Assembly: GCF_016587375.1 (NCBI RefSeq)
Contig: NZ_BNJG01000001.1
Location: 806,001 to 870,000 of the forward strand
Direction of reading: 5' to 3'
Length of the DNA: 64,000 nt
Source of the DNA: Ktedonobacter robiniae
GTDB lineage: Bacteria > Chloroflexota > Ktedonobacteria > Ktedonobacterales > Ktedonobacteraceae
Part shown: in pieces, positions 1 through 9,139 of the stretch
Layout: each line of letters begins with the position of its first letter
How positions within the stretch are numbered: the first letter of the stretch is position 1
Notes under the pieces: model-generated
The model's database searches: none
What the model was told of the DNA's origin: nothing
Seen by the model: the letters and a program-made list of their open reading frames with translations, nothing else
Position numbers and translations under genes: made by a program

Positions 1-1
1 A

Positions 2-568
2 CCCCTTGTGCCAGGTCGCCTGGGCAACCAGGGGGAAGAGCGGCACAAAGGTGCCAGTTACAGCAACTTTTGCCATAGTCTGGAAGGCATCGCCAGCTAT
101 CAGGGTACGATCACGCGTATCCAGGAATGAGAGGTGCCCTGGCGTGTGCCCTGGCGTGGCAATGACCTCCAATGAACCCACGCGCTCGCCTTCGTGAATC
201 AGGCGGGTGGGACGCGTTTTGCGCGCCGGCCAGCCCCCACGCAACTGATCCTGCGGCTCATCCTTATCCAGGCTCATATCTCCGGCAAGGAAACGAGACT
301 CGCGCGCTCCAACCAACACTTCAGCATCTGGCAAGAGGTCATGCAGGGTGTCCAGCGCCCCCACGTGATCGACATGTGCATGGGTTAGCAACAAGCGTAC
401 AATTGGGAGATTATACCCCTGCGCGATTTTGAGGATCTGCGGCGCAATACCTTCAGTTGTACCGGCATCTACAAGCGTAAATCCATCCTCTTCGCGCACC
501 AGATAAAAGTTGACAAAACCCATCTGGGTTATCTGGATAAAGTTCTCTCCATGTTGACGGACTTTCAT
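2..568 (-). CDS. MBL-fold metallo-hydrolase, C-terminus cut by window edge
   Basis: The minus-strand frame is open from an ATG at 568 to the window edge (189 codons), so the C-terminus is missing. A GAGGG ribosome site lies a few bases before the ATG. The protein carries the metallo-beta-lactamase zinc signature THAHVDHVGALD near residue 78, followed by ATPGHTPGHLSF and an AGDAF block, which supply the second set of metal ligands. The family hydrolyses esters, thioesters or lactams with two bound zinc ions; the substrate cannot be read from sequence. It lies just downstream of a small same-strand gene (681-899), possibly co-transcribed. The fold is secure and the specific role unknown. Confidence 0.88.
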   Translation of the reverse strand, partial: MKVRQHGENFIQITQMGFVNFYLVREEDGFTLVDAGTTEGIAPQILKIAQGYNLPIVRLLLTHAHVDHVGALDTLHDLLPDAEVLVGARESRFLAGDMSLDKDEPQDQLRGGWPARKTRPTRLIHEGERVGSLEVIATPGHTPGHLSFLDTRDRTLIAGDAFQTMAKVAVTGTFVPLFPLVAQATWHKG

Positions 569-680
569 TGGTTTCCCTCTTTCGTTTTTTGTCCATTTCG
601 ATGATGCCATACACTACTTCTGTGTTCAGATGTATGCTAGAGGCAGACTCCACACAAAAAAATAAACACAAACAAATGTA

Positions 681-899
681 TTAATCCAGATGTATTGTGG
701 ATTCATTGACCTCTAGCATGGACAGGAGCAGGCCCAGATTGTTGAGTTTGAGCAACACCCCATAGAGTGCCGCTTGATCTGGCAGAACTCCCTTAAGCAA
801 AGTTGTTCCCTGATCCTCCTGGATAATCTCCAAGTCATCAAACCAGGACTGCCAGGATGGGTCCAGGTGGCCAGCAATGCGAATGCGGCATTTCATCAT
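681..899 (-). CDS. Small conserved protein of unknown function (72 aa)
   Basis: A 72-residue protein starting with two adjacent Met codons, with AGGAG about 10 bases upstream. It opens with a beta-strand-like MKCRIRIAGHLDPSWQSWF and then alternates hydrophobic and acidic stretches (GTTLLKGVLPDQAALYGVLL). This pattern resembles short uncharacterised proteins common in Chloroflexota and Actinobacteria, often next to regulators or hydrolases. It has no signal peptide, Cys pair or membrane segment. Its spacing to the MBL hydrolase (about 110 bases) allows co-transcription. The function is not known. Confidence 0.72.
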   Translation of the reverse strand: MMKCRIRIAGHLDPSWQSWFDDLEIIQEDQGTTLLKGVLPDQAALYGVLLKLNNLGLLLSMLEVNESTIHLD

Positions 900-962
900 T
901 CCCAGGTGCTCCTCTGTATATCTTCGTTCTGAGACAAAGATACCATGAGCATCGGGGTCACA

Positions 963-1006
963 ATGATAGCCAAAAGGCTACCTAATGGCCACCTTTTGGC
1001 TATCAT
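963..1006. terminator. Hairpin, 15-bp perfect arms, 3' of the LuxR gene
   Basis: The arms ATGATAGCCAAAAGG (963-977) and its exact complement (992-1006) enclose a 14-base loop. It begins 32 bases past the LuxR stop and lies before the 899 start codon. No T-run follows on the minus strand. It is probably the 3' end of the LuxR transcript and the first of the window's hairpin series. Confidence 0.7.
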
Positions 1007-1037
1007 CGCAAAAAGAAACGGCAAGCACAGAAGAGAA

Positions 1038-3829
1038 CTAGAGCAGAGAGCGCTCACGGGCACAAGCCACAGCTTGCAGACGATTCTCTGCTCCCAGTTT
1101 ACTCAAAATACCAGCGACATGCTTTTTGGCGGTGCCCAGCGATACCACGAGCTGGCGTGCAATATCCTGGTTGGTCGCGCCCTGGGCTAACAAACGCAAT
1201 ACTTCCTCTTCACGCCGAGTCAGTGGCTCGTTTGGTAGTAACTGAGACTGCTTCTGACCCTCCGAACCTTGTTTTAGTGGCTGAGACGAAGGGCTGATAT
1301 CTGGCGCAACTTCTGCCTTTGCGTGAGCGTGGTCGGCTGGGAAAGCCGCAAGCAGTTTGCTGATATAGGGGAGCGCAATCATGGAGTTTGTTGGATTGGT
1401 AAGCAGGCTTTGTAGTACTTCCTGCATAGGTTGGCCTACATCGACATAGACCCGGACATAGCCTGCTGGTTCACTGATAGTAAGCGCACGAATTGCAACC
1501 TCTCGCGCACGCTCAGCCTCACCTGCTTGCTGATAAGCTGCGGCCCACAGGGCCAAAAATTCGATTCTAGAGCTACTATCCCCAGATTGATCCAGTTCTG
1601 TGCTGAAACGTTGTAGGGCCGCCAGTGCTTGTTCATGCTGATGCAGGGCGAGATACACCCGTATCAAAGTCATAAACTCCTCTTTGCGTTTAGCATCCCA
1701 GGTTTCCAGGCGCGCAGCCTCGCGTTCAGCCCAACTGCGAGCAGCTACCAGGTCGCCAGTCTTGAGCCAGTACCAGACCTGTACAACGGTGACCCGGAAG
1801 CTGTGGAGAGCAAATTGTCGCCGCTGTACAATCTCCTCGGCCTTTGCAAGCATCGCTGGCACCACATCTAGTTCGCCAGCGATAACTGAGAGCCAGGCCG
1901 AATAGGCCTGACCGACAATAATCTGATCCACCTGCTGCCAGATATGTGAGAACTGACGCAGGGTCTGTGCGGCCTCCAGTGCTTCATCCATGCGGTTCCA
2001 GGCATAGTAGATACAGGCCCGGTAGTAGTGTAAATAGCCTGTCTGGGCCGTTTGCCCTCCAACCTGTTCAATAAGATCGAGCGCGGCCTGGCACTCGCTA
2101 TAGGCCAGGTGAAGCTGACCGGCTCGCGCATAAAGATGCGTGAGCCAGCGCATAATCTTAATCAGCACGAGACGGTTGCCTGCCCTGCTCGCCTGATGTT
2201 TAGCCTCCAGGAACTGTGGTACCAGGTTTGCCCCCTGGCGTTGCAGCGATTCGCTCATCCAGAAAGTTAAAGCGAGTGGGATCATGCGCCAGGAGATATC
2301 ATCTTCATCCTCGATCAACTCCTGCATCTCTTGCCAGAGCTGTTGAAGCATGTGACTGGAACCCGCTGACACAACATCAAAAGCCGCGCGCCCGGCGCGT
2401 AATAGCTCGATTCTTCGCTGGAGTAATCTCGCAGAGGGAGTCGGAGTCTCCTGGGTACGCAGCACGGCCTCGACGCGCGCAATCGTCGCTTCGACCTGGA
2501 ACTGGGTACGCGTTCGCAGAGGCTCGATGCTCTGGTTGACCATATCCTGCAAGCGGAAAGCCGCGTCCAGTGCCAGGCGCGCATGCTTTTGAAAAATGGG
2601 ATCGGGCAGCAACATGACCCAGTTGTAGACGGTTCGGGCCTCCCCACTCAGCCAGAGTTCCTCAGCAGCCTGTTCCATGAGCATAGCAGCCAGGGGATAG
2701 TCGGCAGCGGCTACCGCATAGGGGATTGCTTCCTGCAAGATTCCCTGCTCACCATACCAACGCGCCGCGCGGCTCTGCAATTCCTGGGCCAGCGCTGGCT
2801 CTGTAGCCTGCAAACGCGCCAGCAGCACGCCGCGAAAGAGATCATGCAGACGATACCACCGTTGCTGCTCATCCAGGGGCACAAGAAAGAGGTTACGTAC
2901 CTCCAGCGTCTCCAGCATCTGCTGACAATCCATCTCTCCAGTCACAGCCTGACACAGGGATGCATTCATACGCGTCAATACTGAGGCCTGAAACAGAAAG
3001 CGCTGAATCCTGGCAGGTTGGCGCGCCAGAATCTCCTCCTGCACATAGTCTAGCAGCAAGCGGTGGCTACCGCTGAGTTGCTGAACAAACGCCGCAGTAT
3101 CTTCGTGTTGCCGTAAAGCCAGCGCGGCCAGTTGTAGACCCGCAATCCAGCCTTCAGTGCGCTCGGCAAGTCGCTTCACATCCTCTTCCGCCAATGGGAG
3201 ATGCATAGATTCCAGGAGAAAACGCCCGGTCTCTTCCTGGGTAAAACGCAGATCCTTGTGGCGGATCTCCTCGACCTGGCCATGCAGGCGCCAGCGAGCC
3301 AGCGGAAAGGGAGGATTTATGCGCGAGGCGAGTATCAGGTGTAAATGAGTAGGTAGGTGTTCCAGGAGAAAGATCAACCCCTCCTGGATAGCTGGCTCAT
3401 TAATACCGTGATAGTCGTCGATAATGAGTACAAGGGGTTCAGCCAGGTGGAGCATATCTTCCAGGAGTGCGCTCAAAATCGTTGTCAGTGGGGAGGCTCA
3501 GGAGAACTAAGCAGAGTCAATGAGTTCTGCCCAATTTCCGGCAGGCGCGTGCGCAGGGCGGCAATCAACACAGTCCAGAAGCGCGTCGGATTGTTGTCTA
3601 GCTCATCCAAGGAAAGCCAGGCCACGCTCTGCGAGGTACATGCAACCCAGGCTCGTAACAGCGTTGTTTTGCCTGATCCAGCCGGGGCAGAGAGCAGCGT
3701 CAATGGCACCATCAATGCCCGGTCCAGGACTGCTAGCAAGCGTTCACGGACTACCAGCGTCGCAGGCAGGCGCGGAGGTGAAACCTTGGGGAGTAAGAGA
3801 GCCATAGGGAGGCTAGAACGGTCGCTCAT
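1038..3829 (-). pseudogene. MalT-like LuxR-family ATPase transcriptional regulator, frameshifted
   Basis: Two reading frames together encode one LuxR regulator of about 930 residues. The N-terminal piece (start ATG at 3829, AAGGA just upstream) has the Walker A loop SAPAGSGKTTLLRAW and ends at SSPEPPH. The rest begins LSALLEDM and continues with the Walker B-like LVLIIDDYHGI, a winged-helix and TPR-like MalT middle, and a C-terminal LuxR helix-turn-helix starting LTRREEEVLRLLAQGATNQ. The frames join exactly if one C is added to the C-run read at 3490-3493. Such proteins are ATP-dependent activators with an unknown small ligand. It is divergent from the MerR gene. The lesion may be a sequencing error, so the gene could be intact. 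Confidence 0.88.
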
Positions 3830-3930
3830 GATGTCCTTTACTCGCGTATGTGCGACTACAGCAAAATACATAGTTCTTTCTAAATTTTATAACACAGCAA
3901 TGGACAAATGAGCAACTTGATTGGAGAACA

Positions 3931-3964
3931 AGCATAACATTGACGTTAACGTCAATGTTATGCT
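3931..3964. promoter_or_regulatory. 34-bp perfect palindrome, probable MerR operator
   Basis: Two 17-base arms meet without a loop; the core is TTGACGTTAACGTCAA. It lies in the divergent interval between the LuxR gene and the MerR gene, overlaps the likely -35 box of the MerR promoter, and is 60 bases upstream of the MerR start. MerR-family dimers bind palindromes of this kind, and the ACGTNNACGT-like core resembles operators of LiuR-type MerR proteins. Autoregulation is inferred. Confidence 0.75.
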
Positions 3965-3969
3965 ATACT
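3940..3969 (+). promoter_or_regulatory. Predicted promoter of the MerR gene
   Basis: A TTGACG box (3940-3945) and a TATACT box (3964-3969) are separated by 18 bases, slightly long as is usual for MerR-controlled promoters. The palindrome occupies the -35 box and most of the spacer. Confidence 0.6.
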
Positions 3970-4023
3970 ATGCATATATCCAAACATACTTTTTGTGTCA
4001 TTTTGACGCTGGGAAGAAGCACC

Positions 4024-4497
4024 ATGTCAGTTTCGCAGGAGCCGGAGACTACCGGAAGTGAGCAGGATTCCCCCTGCTATAGTATCGAACAGGTCGCGAC
4101 GCGCATTGGTATGACCAAGCGTACGCTGCGCTATTACGAAGAAATGGGCTTGCTGCCGCCAACTGATCGTACCGAAGGGAATTACCGACGCTACAGTGAA
4201 GCAGATGTGCAACGCTTGATACGAGTCAAAGAGCTACGTAGTTTGCTTGGTTTCTCGTTGAGCGAGATTCGCGAATTGTTGAGCGCGGATGAGGAGCGAG
4301 ATCAGCTTAAGGCAGCATATCACGCTGAGAGCGATCCCCCCACGCGCATAGCACAGCTTGACCGCGTTGATGAGCTTATCGGGAAACAGCTTGAACTGGT
4401 CGAGCAGAAAATCGCGGGCCTGGAACAGATGCGTGCCTCATTGCAGGCCAAACTGGCGCGCCACGCGCAAGTCAAACAACAACTTCACCAAATTTAA
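4024..4497 (+). CDS. MerR-family transcriptional regulator
   Basis: A 157-residue MerR protein. An upstream in-frame start would place coding sequence inside the promoter palindrome, so the ATG at 4024, preceded by GGAAG, is preferred. Residues about 18-85 hold the winged helix-turn-helix: YSIEQVATRIGMTKRTLRYY followed by the EEMGLLPP and YRRYSEADVQRL wing. A coiled coil rich in Glu, Gln and Leu follows (about 100-155), which in this family makes the antiparallel dimer. There is no Cys cluster for metal sensing, and the C-terminal effector domain is minimal. It probably controls itself and perhaps the divergent LuxR gene through the shared palindrome. The inducer is unknown. Confidence 0.9.
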   Translation: MSVSQEPETTGSEQDSPCYSIEQVATRIGMTKRTLRYYEEMGLLPPTDRTEGNYRRYSEADVQRLIRVKELRSLLGFSLSEIRELLSADEERDQLKAAYHAESDPPTRIAQLDRVDELIGKQLELVEQKIAGLEQMRASLQAKLARHAQVKQQLHQI

Positions 4498-4543
4498 TTA
4501 CTAAAAAACTAATTATCTATAATGTCTCTGCTTAGGTTATAGC

Positions 4544-4556
4544 GCCACTCCGTGGC
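4544..4556. repeat. Short head module (GCCAC-TCC-GTGGC) before a long hairpin
   Basis: A 5-bp stem with a 3-base loop just before the 4558 hairpin. The same layout with another stem sequence precedes the hairpins at 9465, 13122, 16373, 41546 and 49821. Confidence 0.55.
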
Positions 4557-4557
4557 T

Positions 4558-4621
4558 CGTTTGGGTAAGGGTGTGGTGCAGGCAGGCTACAGGCTGCCTG
4601 CACCACACCCTTACCCAAACG
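4558..4621. terminator. Long hairpin, 28-bp perfect arms, 3' of the MerR gene
   Basis: Arms 4558-4585 and 4594-4621 are exact complements with an 8-base loop. The left arm reads CGTTTGGGTAAGGGTGTGGT onward. It lies 60 bases after the MerR stop and ends 17 bases before the MFS start. No U-tract follows. Confidence 0.8.
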
Positions 4622-4637
4622 ATGGTCAGCACTAGAA

Positions 4638-6008
4638 ATGGAATCTCTCTGCATTATGCACACATTAACGAATGAACAGAAGGAGTTAACAGCTCAAGAA
4701 TTAGTAACGCCAAACACTGTCCGCGAGATTGAGGAGGCCTCAAGCAAACGCTGGCGGACGTTCGCAGCTCTCCGTCACCGTAATTTTCGCCTCTTCTGGC
4801 TGGGGCAACTCATCTCTCTTATTGGCACCTGGATGCAGACGATTGGCCAATCCTGGCTCGTCTTACGCTTAACAGGCAGCGCCTGGGCGCTGGGTATTGT
4901 TGGAGCACTGCAATTTGTTCCCATCCTCTTCTTTGCCCTCTTTGGTGGTATCCTGGCCGATCACCTCCCCAAGCGGCGCGTTTTAGTCTTCACTCAAACC
5001 TTCGCCATGCTCCAGGCGGCTGTGCTTGGAGTCCTGGTCATGACACATACCGTACAGCTCTGGCACGTCTATGTGCTAGCACTCCTGCTCGGTTTGACAA
5101 ATGCCTTTGATATGCCGACACGCCAGTCCTTCGTGGTTGAGATGGTGGGACGCGAAGATCTGACCAACGCCATCGCCTTGAACTCCTCGCTCTTTAATAT
5201 GGCGCGTATCGTTGGCCCTGGCATCGGCGGCTTAATCATTGCCTGGTTGGGCGAGGCCCCCCTCTTTGTGATTAACGCGGTCAGCTTTGTTCCCGTTATC
5301 GCGGGACTGCTCATGATCGATACCACCAGACTGCATGCGCCCGTGAAGCGCGCGGGGCAGGTGGTGGCGAATAAAGGGGTGCGCGGGACCTTCTTGAGCC
5401 TGGGCGAAGGCCTGCGTTATATTCAGCGCACCCCCCTGCTCCTGCTGACGATCATCATTGTAGGTGCGGTCTCGCTCTTTGGCATTAACTTTAATGTCAC
5501 CCTACCGCTGTTTGCGACGAATGTGCTCAGCATAGGACCAGATGGCTATGGTTTTCTCTCCTCGGCCTATGGCGTGGGTTCACTGGTAGCGGCGCTCTGG
5601 ATAGCCACACAGGGCAAGAAACCCATTTTTAAAAAGATTGTCCTGTTCTGTATAGCCTTTAGCGCGCTTGAGGTCATTTTCTCGCTCTCGAAACTGCCTA
5701 TGCTCTCCTTCTTGATCATCGCGCTCGTCGGCTTTACGCAAATTAGTTTCTCCGCGGCTGCCAATACGCTACTCCAGACTGTGACGCCAGACCATTTGCG
5801 TGGTAGAATAATGAGCGTTTACACCTTAGTCTTTGTTGGCACCACGCCAATTGGCAACCTCTTTATCGGCGGCCTGGCGAGTGCCTTAGGAGCATCAATT
5901 TCATTCCTTGTCGGTGGTGCATTAAGCTTGATTGCCGCGATTATCGGCTGGGTCATACGCGCCTCCGCGGAGCAGAACACCGTTGAACAACGCACAAACG
6001 TACGCTAA
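4638..6008 (+). CDS. MFS transporter, EntS/MFS_3-type exporter
   Basis: A 456-residue major facilitator with about 12 hydrophobic helices. An N-terminal cytosolic tail is followed by LRHRNFRLFWLGQLISLIGT, the typical start of EntS/MFS_3 drug or siderophore exporters. The loop 2-3 motif appears as GGILADHLPKRRVLVF. The 23-residue segment after 188 (MARIVGPGIGGLIIAWLG) matches motif C of exporters. The start is uncertain: neither the ATG at 4638 nor the one at 4656 has a clear ribosome site, and the hairpin ends just upstream. The stop is overlapped by the next gene, suggesting translational coupling. The substrate is unknown. Confidence 0.88.
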   Translation: MESLCIMHTLTNEQKELTAQELVTPNTVREIEEASSKRWRTFAALRHRNFRLFWLGQLISLIGTWMQTIGQSWLVLRLTGSAWALGIVGALQFVPILFFALFGGILADHLPKRRVLVFTQTFAMLQAAVLGVLVMTHTVQLWHVYVLALLLGLTNAFDMPTRQSFVVEMVGREDLTNAIALNSSLFNMARIVGPGIGGLIIAWLGEAPLFVINAVSFVPVIAGLLMIDTTRLHAPVKRAGQVVANKGVRGTFLSLGEGLRYIQRTPLLLLTIIIVGAVSLFGINFNVTLPLFATNVLSIGPDGYGFLSSAYGVGSLVAALWIATQGKKPIFKKIVLFCIAFSALEVIFSLSKLPMLSFLIIALVGFTQISFSAAANTLLQTVTPDHLRGRIMSVYTLVFVGTTPIGNLFIGGLASALGASISFLVGGALSLIAAIIGWVIRASAEQNTVEQRTNVR

Positions 6009-6807
6009 AGAGTGGTGCAGCTATCCACTTTCTATTGCTGACCAGCAAGAGCATATTCAGCACTATGAGCGGCTCTTTGATGAGATCCAGCCCGGCGACC
6101 CGGCTCTGCTGTACTGGTCCCTTGCACAGCACCATGGCCTGGTCCTGGGTATCTCACAAAAGCCTGAGAGCCTCAACCAGGAGGCCTTGCGCGAACGAGA
6201 TCTGCCGGTGTATCGCCGGCGGGCAGGGGGCACGGCGGTCCTGGTCGGGCCAGGGCTACTCTGTCTCGATGTCATTCTGCCGGCGGGGCATCCCTTGATT
6301 ACCACGGATATTGTTGAATCCTACCGCTGGTTTGGCGAGGCCTGGGTCGAGACCTTGCGTGTCCTGGGCATCGAGACGCGCACCATCTCGGCTGAGGAGG
6401 CTCACAGTGAGCGCGCACGCCTGAAGCAGGCTGAAACACACGCCTATGAAGCCTTGATGAATCGCTCCTGCTATGGCACGCTCTCCCCCTATGAAGTCGT
6501 CGTTGGCAAACGCAAAGTCGTAGGACTCTGCATGGTACGTCGTCGCCAGGGGAGCCTGCTCCAGGCAGGGGTCGTCCTTGATTGGGAGAGCGATCTCCTC
6601 GCACACGTCTTGGGACAAACAGCCCAGGAACAGGAGTTGTTACGAAGTGGGCTACCTGAGCGCGCCATCGGCCTCAATCGGCTTAGCGCCACCCCTCCAG
6701 GAATAAATGCTATCATTCACGCGTTTGAAGAAGTGGTAGCCATGTTCACGCACGTCTCAATTGAGCGTGCTACTACCACATCAGAGACCATGGGCCAATC
6801 CAATTGA
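5983..6807 (+). CDS. Lipoate-protein ligase A family protein (BPL/LplA fold)
   Basis: A protein of about 274 residues of the biotin/lipoate ligase fold. The motif RRRAGGTAVLVGPGLLCLDV matches the RRxxGGGxVxHxxG lipoyl-AMP site, and GKRKVVGLCMVRRRQGSLLQ carries the conserved catalytic-lysine segment. The frame is open from 5932, but that part lies within the MFS gene and looks non-coding. A TTG at 5983 with GGAG 10 bases upstream gives a 26-base overlap and is preferred; this start is uncertain. The second G of GGG is kept but the His of the motif is replaced (LVG), so activity on lipoate, octanoate or another acyl group is open. Confidence 0.82.
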   Translation: MNNAQTYAKEWCSYPLSIADQQEHIQHYERLFDEIQPGDPALLYWSLAQHHGLVLGISQKPESLNQEALRERDLPVYRRRAGGTAVLVGPGLLCLDVILPAGHPLITTDIVESYRWFGEAWVETLRVLGIETRTISAEEAHSERARLKQAETHAYEALMNRSCYGTLSPYEVVVGKRKVVGLCMVRRRQGSLLQAGVVLDWESDLLAHVLGQTAQEQELLRSGLPERAIGLNRLSATPPGINAIIHAFEEVVAMFTHVSIERATTTSETMGQSN

Positions 6808-6907
6808 CCCATAGGCTATTTATTATTGGACCACACAAACCATAAGTAACGATCCGATAAACAAAAACAACGGACCAAAAAATTTTACGCAAGAGGGAAT
6901 AACTATT

Positions 6908-7738
6908 ATGGGAGATCGAAACGCACCGGGAGCCGTCCAGGTTATTACTGAGCCAGATTACGAGGCTATGGTTATTGGCGCCCATCCTGATGATGATGAC
7001 TTTGGGGCTGGCGGCACCAGCGCCTTGTGGGCCAAACAGGGCAAAAAGGTTGTCTGGGTCGTCATGACTGACGGCGTCGAGGGTGGCGAAGCTCCAGATA
7101 TGGACGACGTCGATTTTATGCTGGCACGTGAACAAGAGCAGCGCGCAGCCGCCGAGATTTATGGGGTGAAGGCAGTCGAGTTCCTGCGCTTCCCTGATGG
7201 GCATCTCACCAATAACGATGAGACACGCAAGGCCATTGTGCGCCTGATTCGCAAATATCGCCCACGTGTTGTGCTTACCCATGATCCATCGCAGCATATC
7301 TTCGCGCCAGATCCCAATACAGAGCCAGAGGCAACCGGGCATCTGAATCATCCTGATCACCGCGCGACCGGCAATATCGTGTTGGACGCCATCTTCCCCG
7401 CGATTGGCAACCCCCGCTCCTTCCGCGAGCTTCTGTCGCAGGGCCTGATGCCCTACCGCGTCCACGAGCTCTATCTCTTCTACACCTCACAGGCCAATAC
7501 GTATGTTGACGTCACTGAGACGCTCGAAATCAAAGGCCAGGGCCTCAAATGCCACGTTACCCAATTTGGTCCCAACGTGGATATGACGGCCAACCTGCGC
7601 GAGCGCTCTGCGAAAACGGCGAAAGAGGCCAAAGAGAAACTGGGGCTGGAGATGCAGCACGCCGAGGCCTTCCGCCGCATCAAACTGCATATTCCTCCAA
7701 CACCCGCGGACGAGGCTCCGACCGAGGTCGAAGAGTAA
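6908..7738 (+). CDS. PIG-L family zinc deacetylase
   Basis: A 276-residue PIG-L/LmbE deacetylase. GAHPDDDDFGAGGTSALW near residue 24 holds the AHPDD zinc and catalytic residues, and NHPDHRATGNIVLDAIF near 147 supplies the second zinc His pair. The family removes N-acetyl groups from GlcNAc-linked small molecules (mycothiol, bacillithiol or antibiotic precursors). An AGAGGGA ribosome site lies 9 bases before the ATG. The acidic C-terminus (EAPTEVEE) is plain. It follows the lipoate-ligase gene by 100 bases and converges on the C39-like gene. The substrate is not identifiable here. Confidence 0.9.
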   Translation: MGDRNAPGAVQVITEPDYEAMVIGAHPDDDDFGAGGTSALWAKQGKKVVWVVMTDGVEGGEAPDMDDVDFMLAREQEQRAAAEIYGVKAVEFLRFPDGHLTNNDETRKAIVRLIRKYRPRVVLTHDPSQHIFAPDPNTEPEATGHLNHPDHRATGNIVLDAIFPAIGNPRSFRELLSQGLMPYRVHELYLFYTSQANTYVDVTETLEIKGQGLKCHVTQFGPNVDMTANLRERSAKTAKEAKEKLGLEMQHAEAFRRIKLHIPPTPADEAPTEVEE

Positions 7739-7758
7739 GCAAACATTGTAGCATCAAA

Positions 7759-7855
7759 GTAGGGTCCAAGCTTGCATGGACTCCGAGGTCCGCAGGCCGA
7801 TACCCAGGCGTTGGGAAATCGCTGCGCTCGGAGTCCATGCAAGCTTGGACCCTAC
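7759..7855. repeat. MITE-like hairpin repeat, subfamily A copy 1
   Basis: 29-bp perfect arms (7759-7787 and 7827-7855) beginning GTAGGGTCCAAGCTTGCATG, with a 39-base interior containing CCGCAGGCCGAT and CGCTGCGCTC. It is between the convergent PIG-L and C39-like genes. Copies 2 and 3 lie at 32041 (inverted) and 43418. Confidence 0.85.
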
Positions 7856-7884
7856 AACTTATTTGGAAGTTCCGCTTTGAGAAC

Positions 7885-8835
7885 CTACTTCTGATTCTTT
7901 GGAGTTACAACTACGGCAAAGCCAGCCCAGTACTTGTTAAATGTTTTGTAGTCCATGACCTGCATATTCAAACGCGAGGAATCAGCCAGGTAAACGCTTG
8001 TATTATTGCCGCCACGAGCAACCAGCAGATGCCCACCTGACCAGCGATCAGGTGGAAAGCTAATGATAATCGGTCGGCCACTGTTACCAATGCGTACCAG
8101 GTCCTGAATCGAGGGTTTATTGAGCCAGGAGGTCTGGAAGCCGAAGCGAGACACGGTACGGTCTATTCCCAGCGGTTCTAGCAAGCCCAGATCCGGGGTG
8201 ATGGCATGTACAGAGGTTTCAGTGCTTAAGATATCGGTAATGCGATATTGCTTCCCCGTATTATTGGCCTTTTGATAGGAGTTAATAACCTCGGTCATTG
8301 CCGCCGCTGAGCAGGCCGAGTAGGCCCAGGTGTTATACTCCTGCGTCGAGTTATACTGCTGGGGGTCGAGCTGACTCACACGCGCCAGGACCTTGGATGC
8401 CTGGAGCTGTTGATTGATCGAGGGAGTGCTTGTTGAGGCAGGAGGAGACGCAGAAGCCGCGGCATCTGGATATTGCTGCTGCAAAATGGTTGGCGACGAC
8501 GAAAAGACCCTTGCCCAGAGCCAGAAGCCAGCGATCACAAAAGTCGCCAGGATAAGTAAGGAGCCATAGAGTGAACGGCTCGCTACAGAGCTTTGCAATC
8601 CAGCCCAGGAGAGAAAGCTCGCGCGTGGCTCAAAACGATAGTGATGATAGGTTTGCCTCAAATGTCTGCTTGGTGTCCCACGCCCACGGACCTCGCTCAA
8701 GCCGCGCGACGCATTACGCGGCGACCTGTCATAAGGGAAGGATCGTGAGTCAGAGTGGGGGGAACGATGCGAAAAAAACAAACCTAACAGAATCGTAATA
8801 CCCGCGATCAAGAGGATCACCAGGGGAACAAACAT
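7885..8835 (-). CDS. Membrane-anchored C39-like (papain-type) cysteine peptidase domain protein
   Basis: A 316-residue protein. The ATG at 8835 has GGGAG 7 bases upstream and is preferred to a TTG 21 bases earlier. Two hydrophobic segments are visible: residues 1-22 (VPLVILLIAGITILLGLFF) and about 92-108 (YGSLLILATFVIAGFWLW). A Ser/Pro/Thr-rich linker then leads to a C39_2-like fold. Its nucleophile is the Cys of YSACSAAAMTEVI, the His is in SGGHLLVARGG, and the Asp is in VYLADSS. The likely topology exposes the peptidase domain outside the membrane. Unlike bacteriocin transporters it has no ABC part. The substrate is unknown. Confidence 0.78.
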   Translation of the reverse strand: MFVPLVILLIAGITILLGLFFSHRSPHSDSRSFPYDRSPRNASRGLSEVRGRGTPSRHLRQTYHHYRFEPRASFLSWAGLQSSVASRSLYGSLLILATFVIAGFWLWARVFSSSPTILQQQYPDAAASASPPASTSTPSINQQLQASKVLARVSQLDPQQYNSTQEYNTWAYSACSAAAMTEVINSYQKANNTGKQYRITDILSTETSVHAITPDLGLLEPLGIDRTVSRFGFQTSWLNKPSIQDLVRIGNSGRPIIISFPPDRWSGGHLLVARGGNNTSVYLADSSRLNMQVMDYKTFNKYWAGFAVVVTPKNQK

Positions 8836-9139
8836 CCGTGACTCCCGTGCTTTCAATGTGGCTTAGATTTACATTTTTCAATTCGCAGTATCAAGGCTCA
8901 CCTGGCTCCGCAAGCGTTTTGAACTCAAGCATTTAAAAACCACATTAGCCGCTAGAGCCTTGTTTTACTTCAAAGTAAATATACCATTACTTTTCTTCTA
9001 TCTGCAACAAGTGCCCGGGTGTAGTGATAGGAAAACCTGGAGCATGGGCTGACAGGCATAGTCCGATGGTATATCATAGAGAGCAGCACGCTGTGCGTGA
9101 ATCCACTATTGCAAATCCGTCGAAAGGGCGAGAACTATC

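Noticed and set aside
453..671. 72-codon minus-strand frame overlapping the first MBL gene
   Set aside because: It lies in another frame of the MBL coding region, and its protein has no family features or ribosome site.
3940..4023. Longer N-terminus for the MerR protein
   Set aside because: It would put coding sequence inside the promoter palindrome; the ATG at 4024 has a ribosome site and starts the family's normal sequence.
6256..6618. Minus-strand open frames of 101-120 codons inside the lipoate-ligase gene
   Set aside because: They are antisense shadows; the plus-strand protein has clear family motifs over the same bases.
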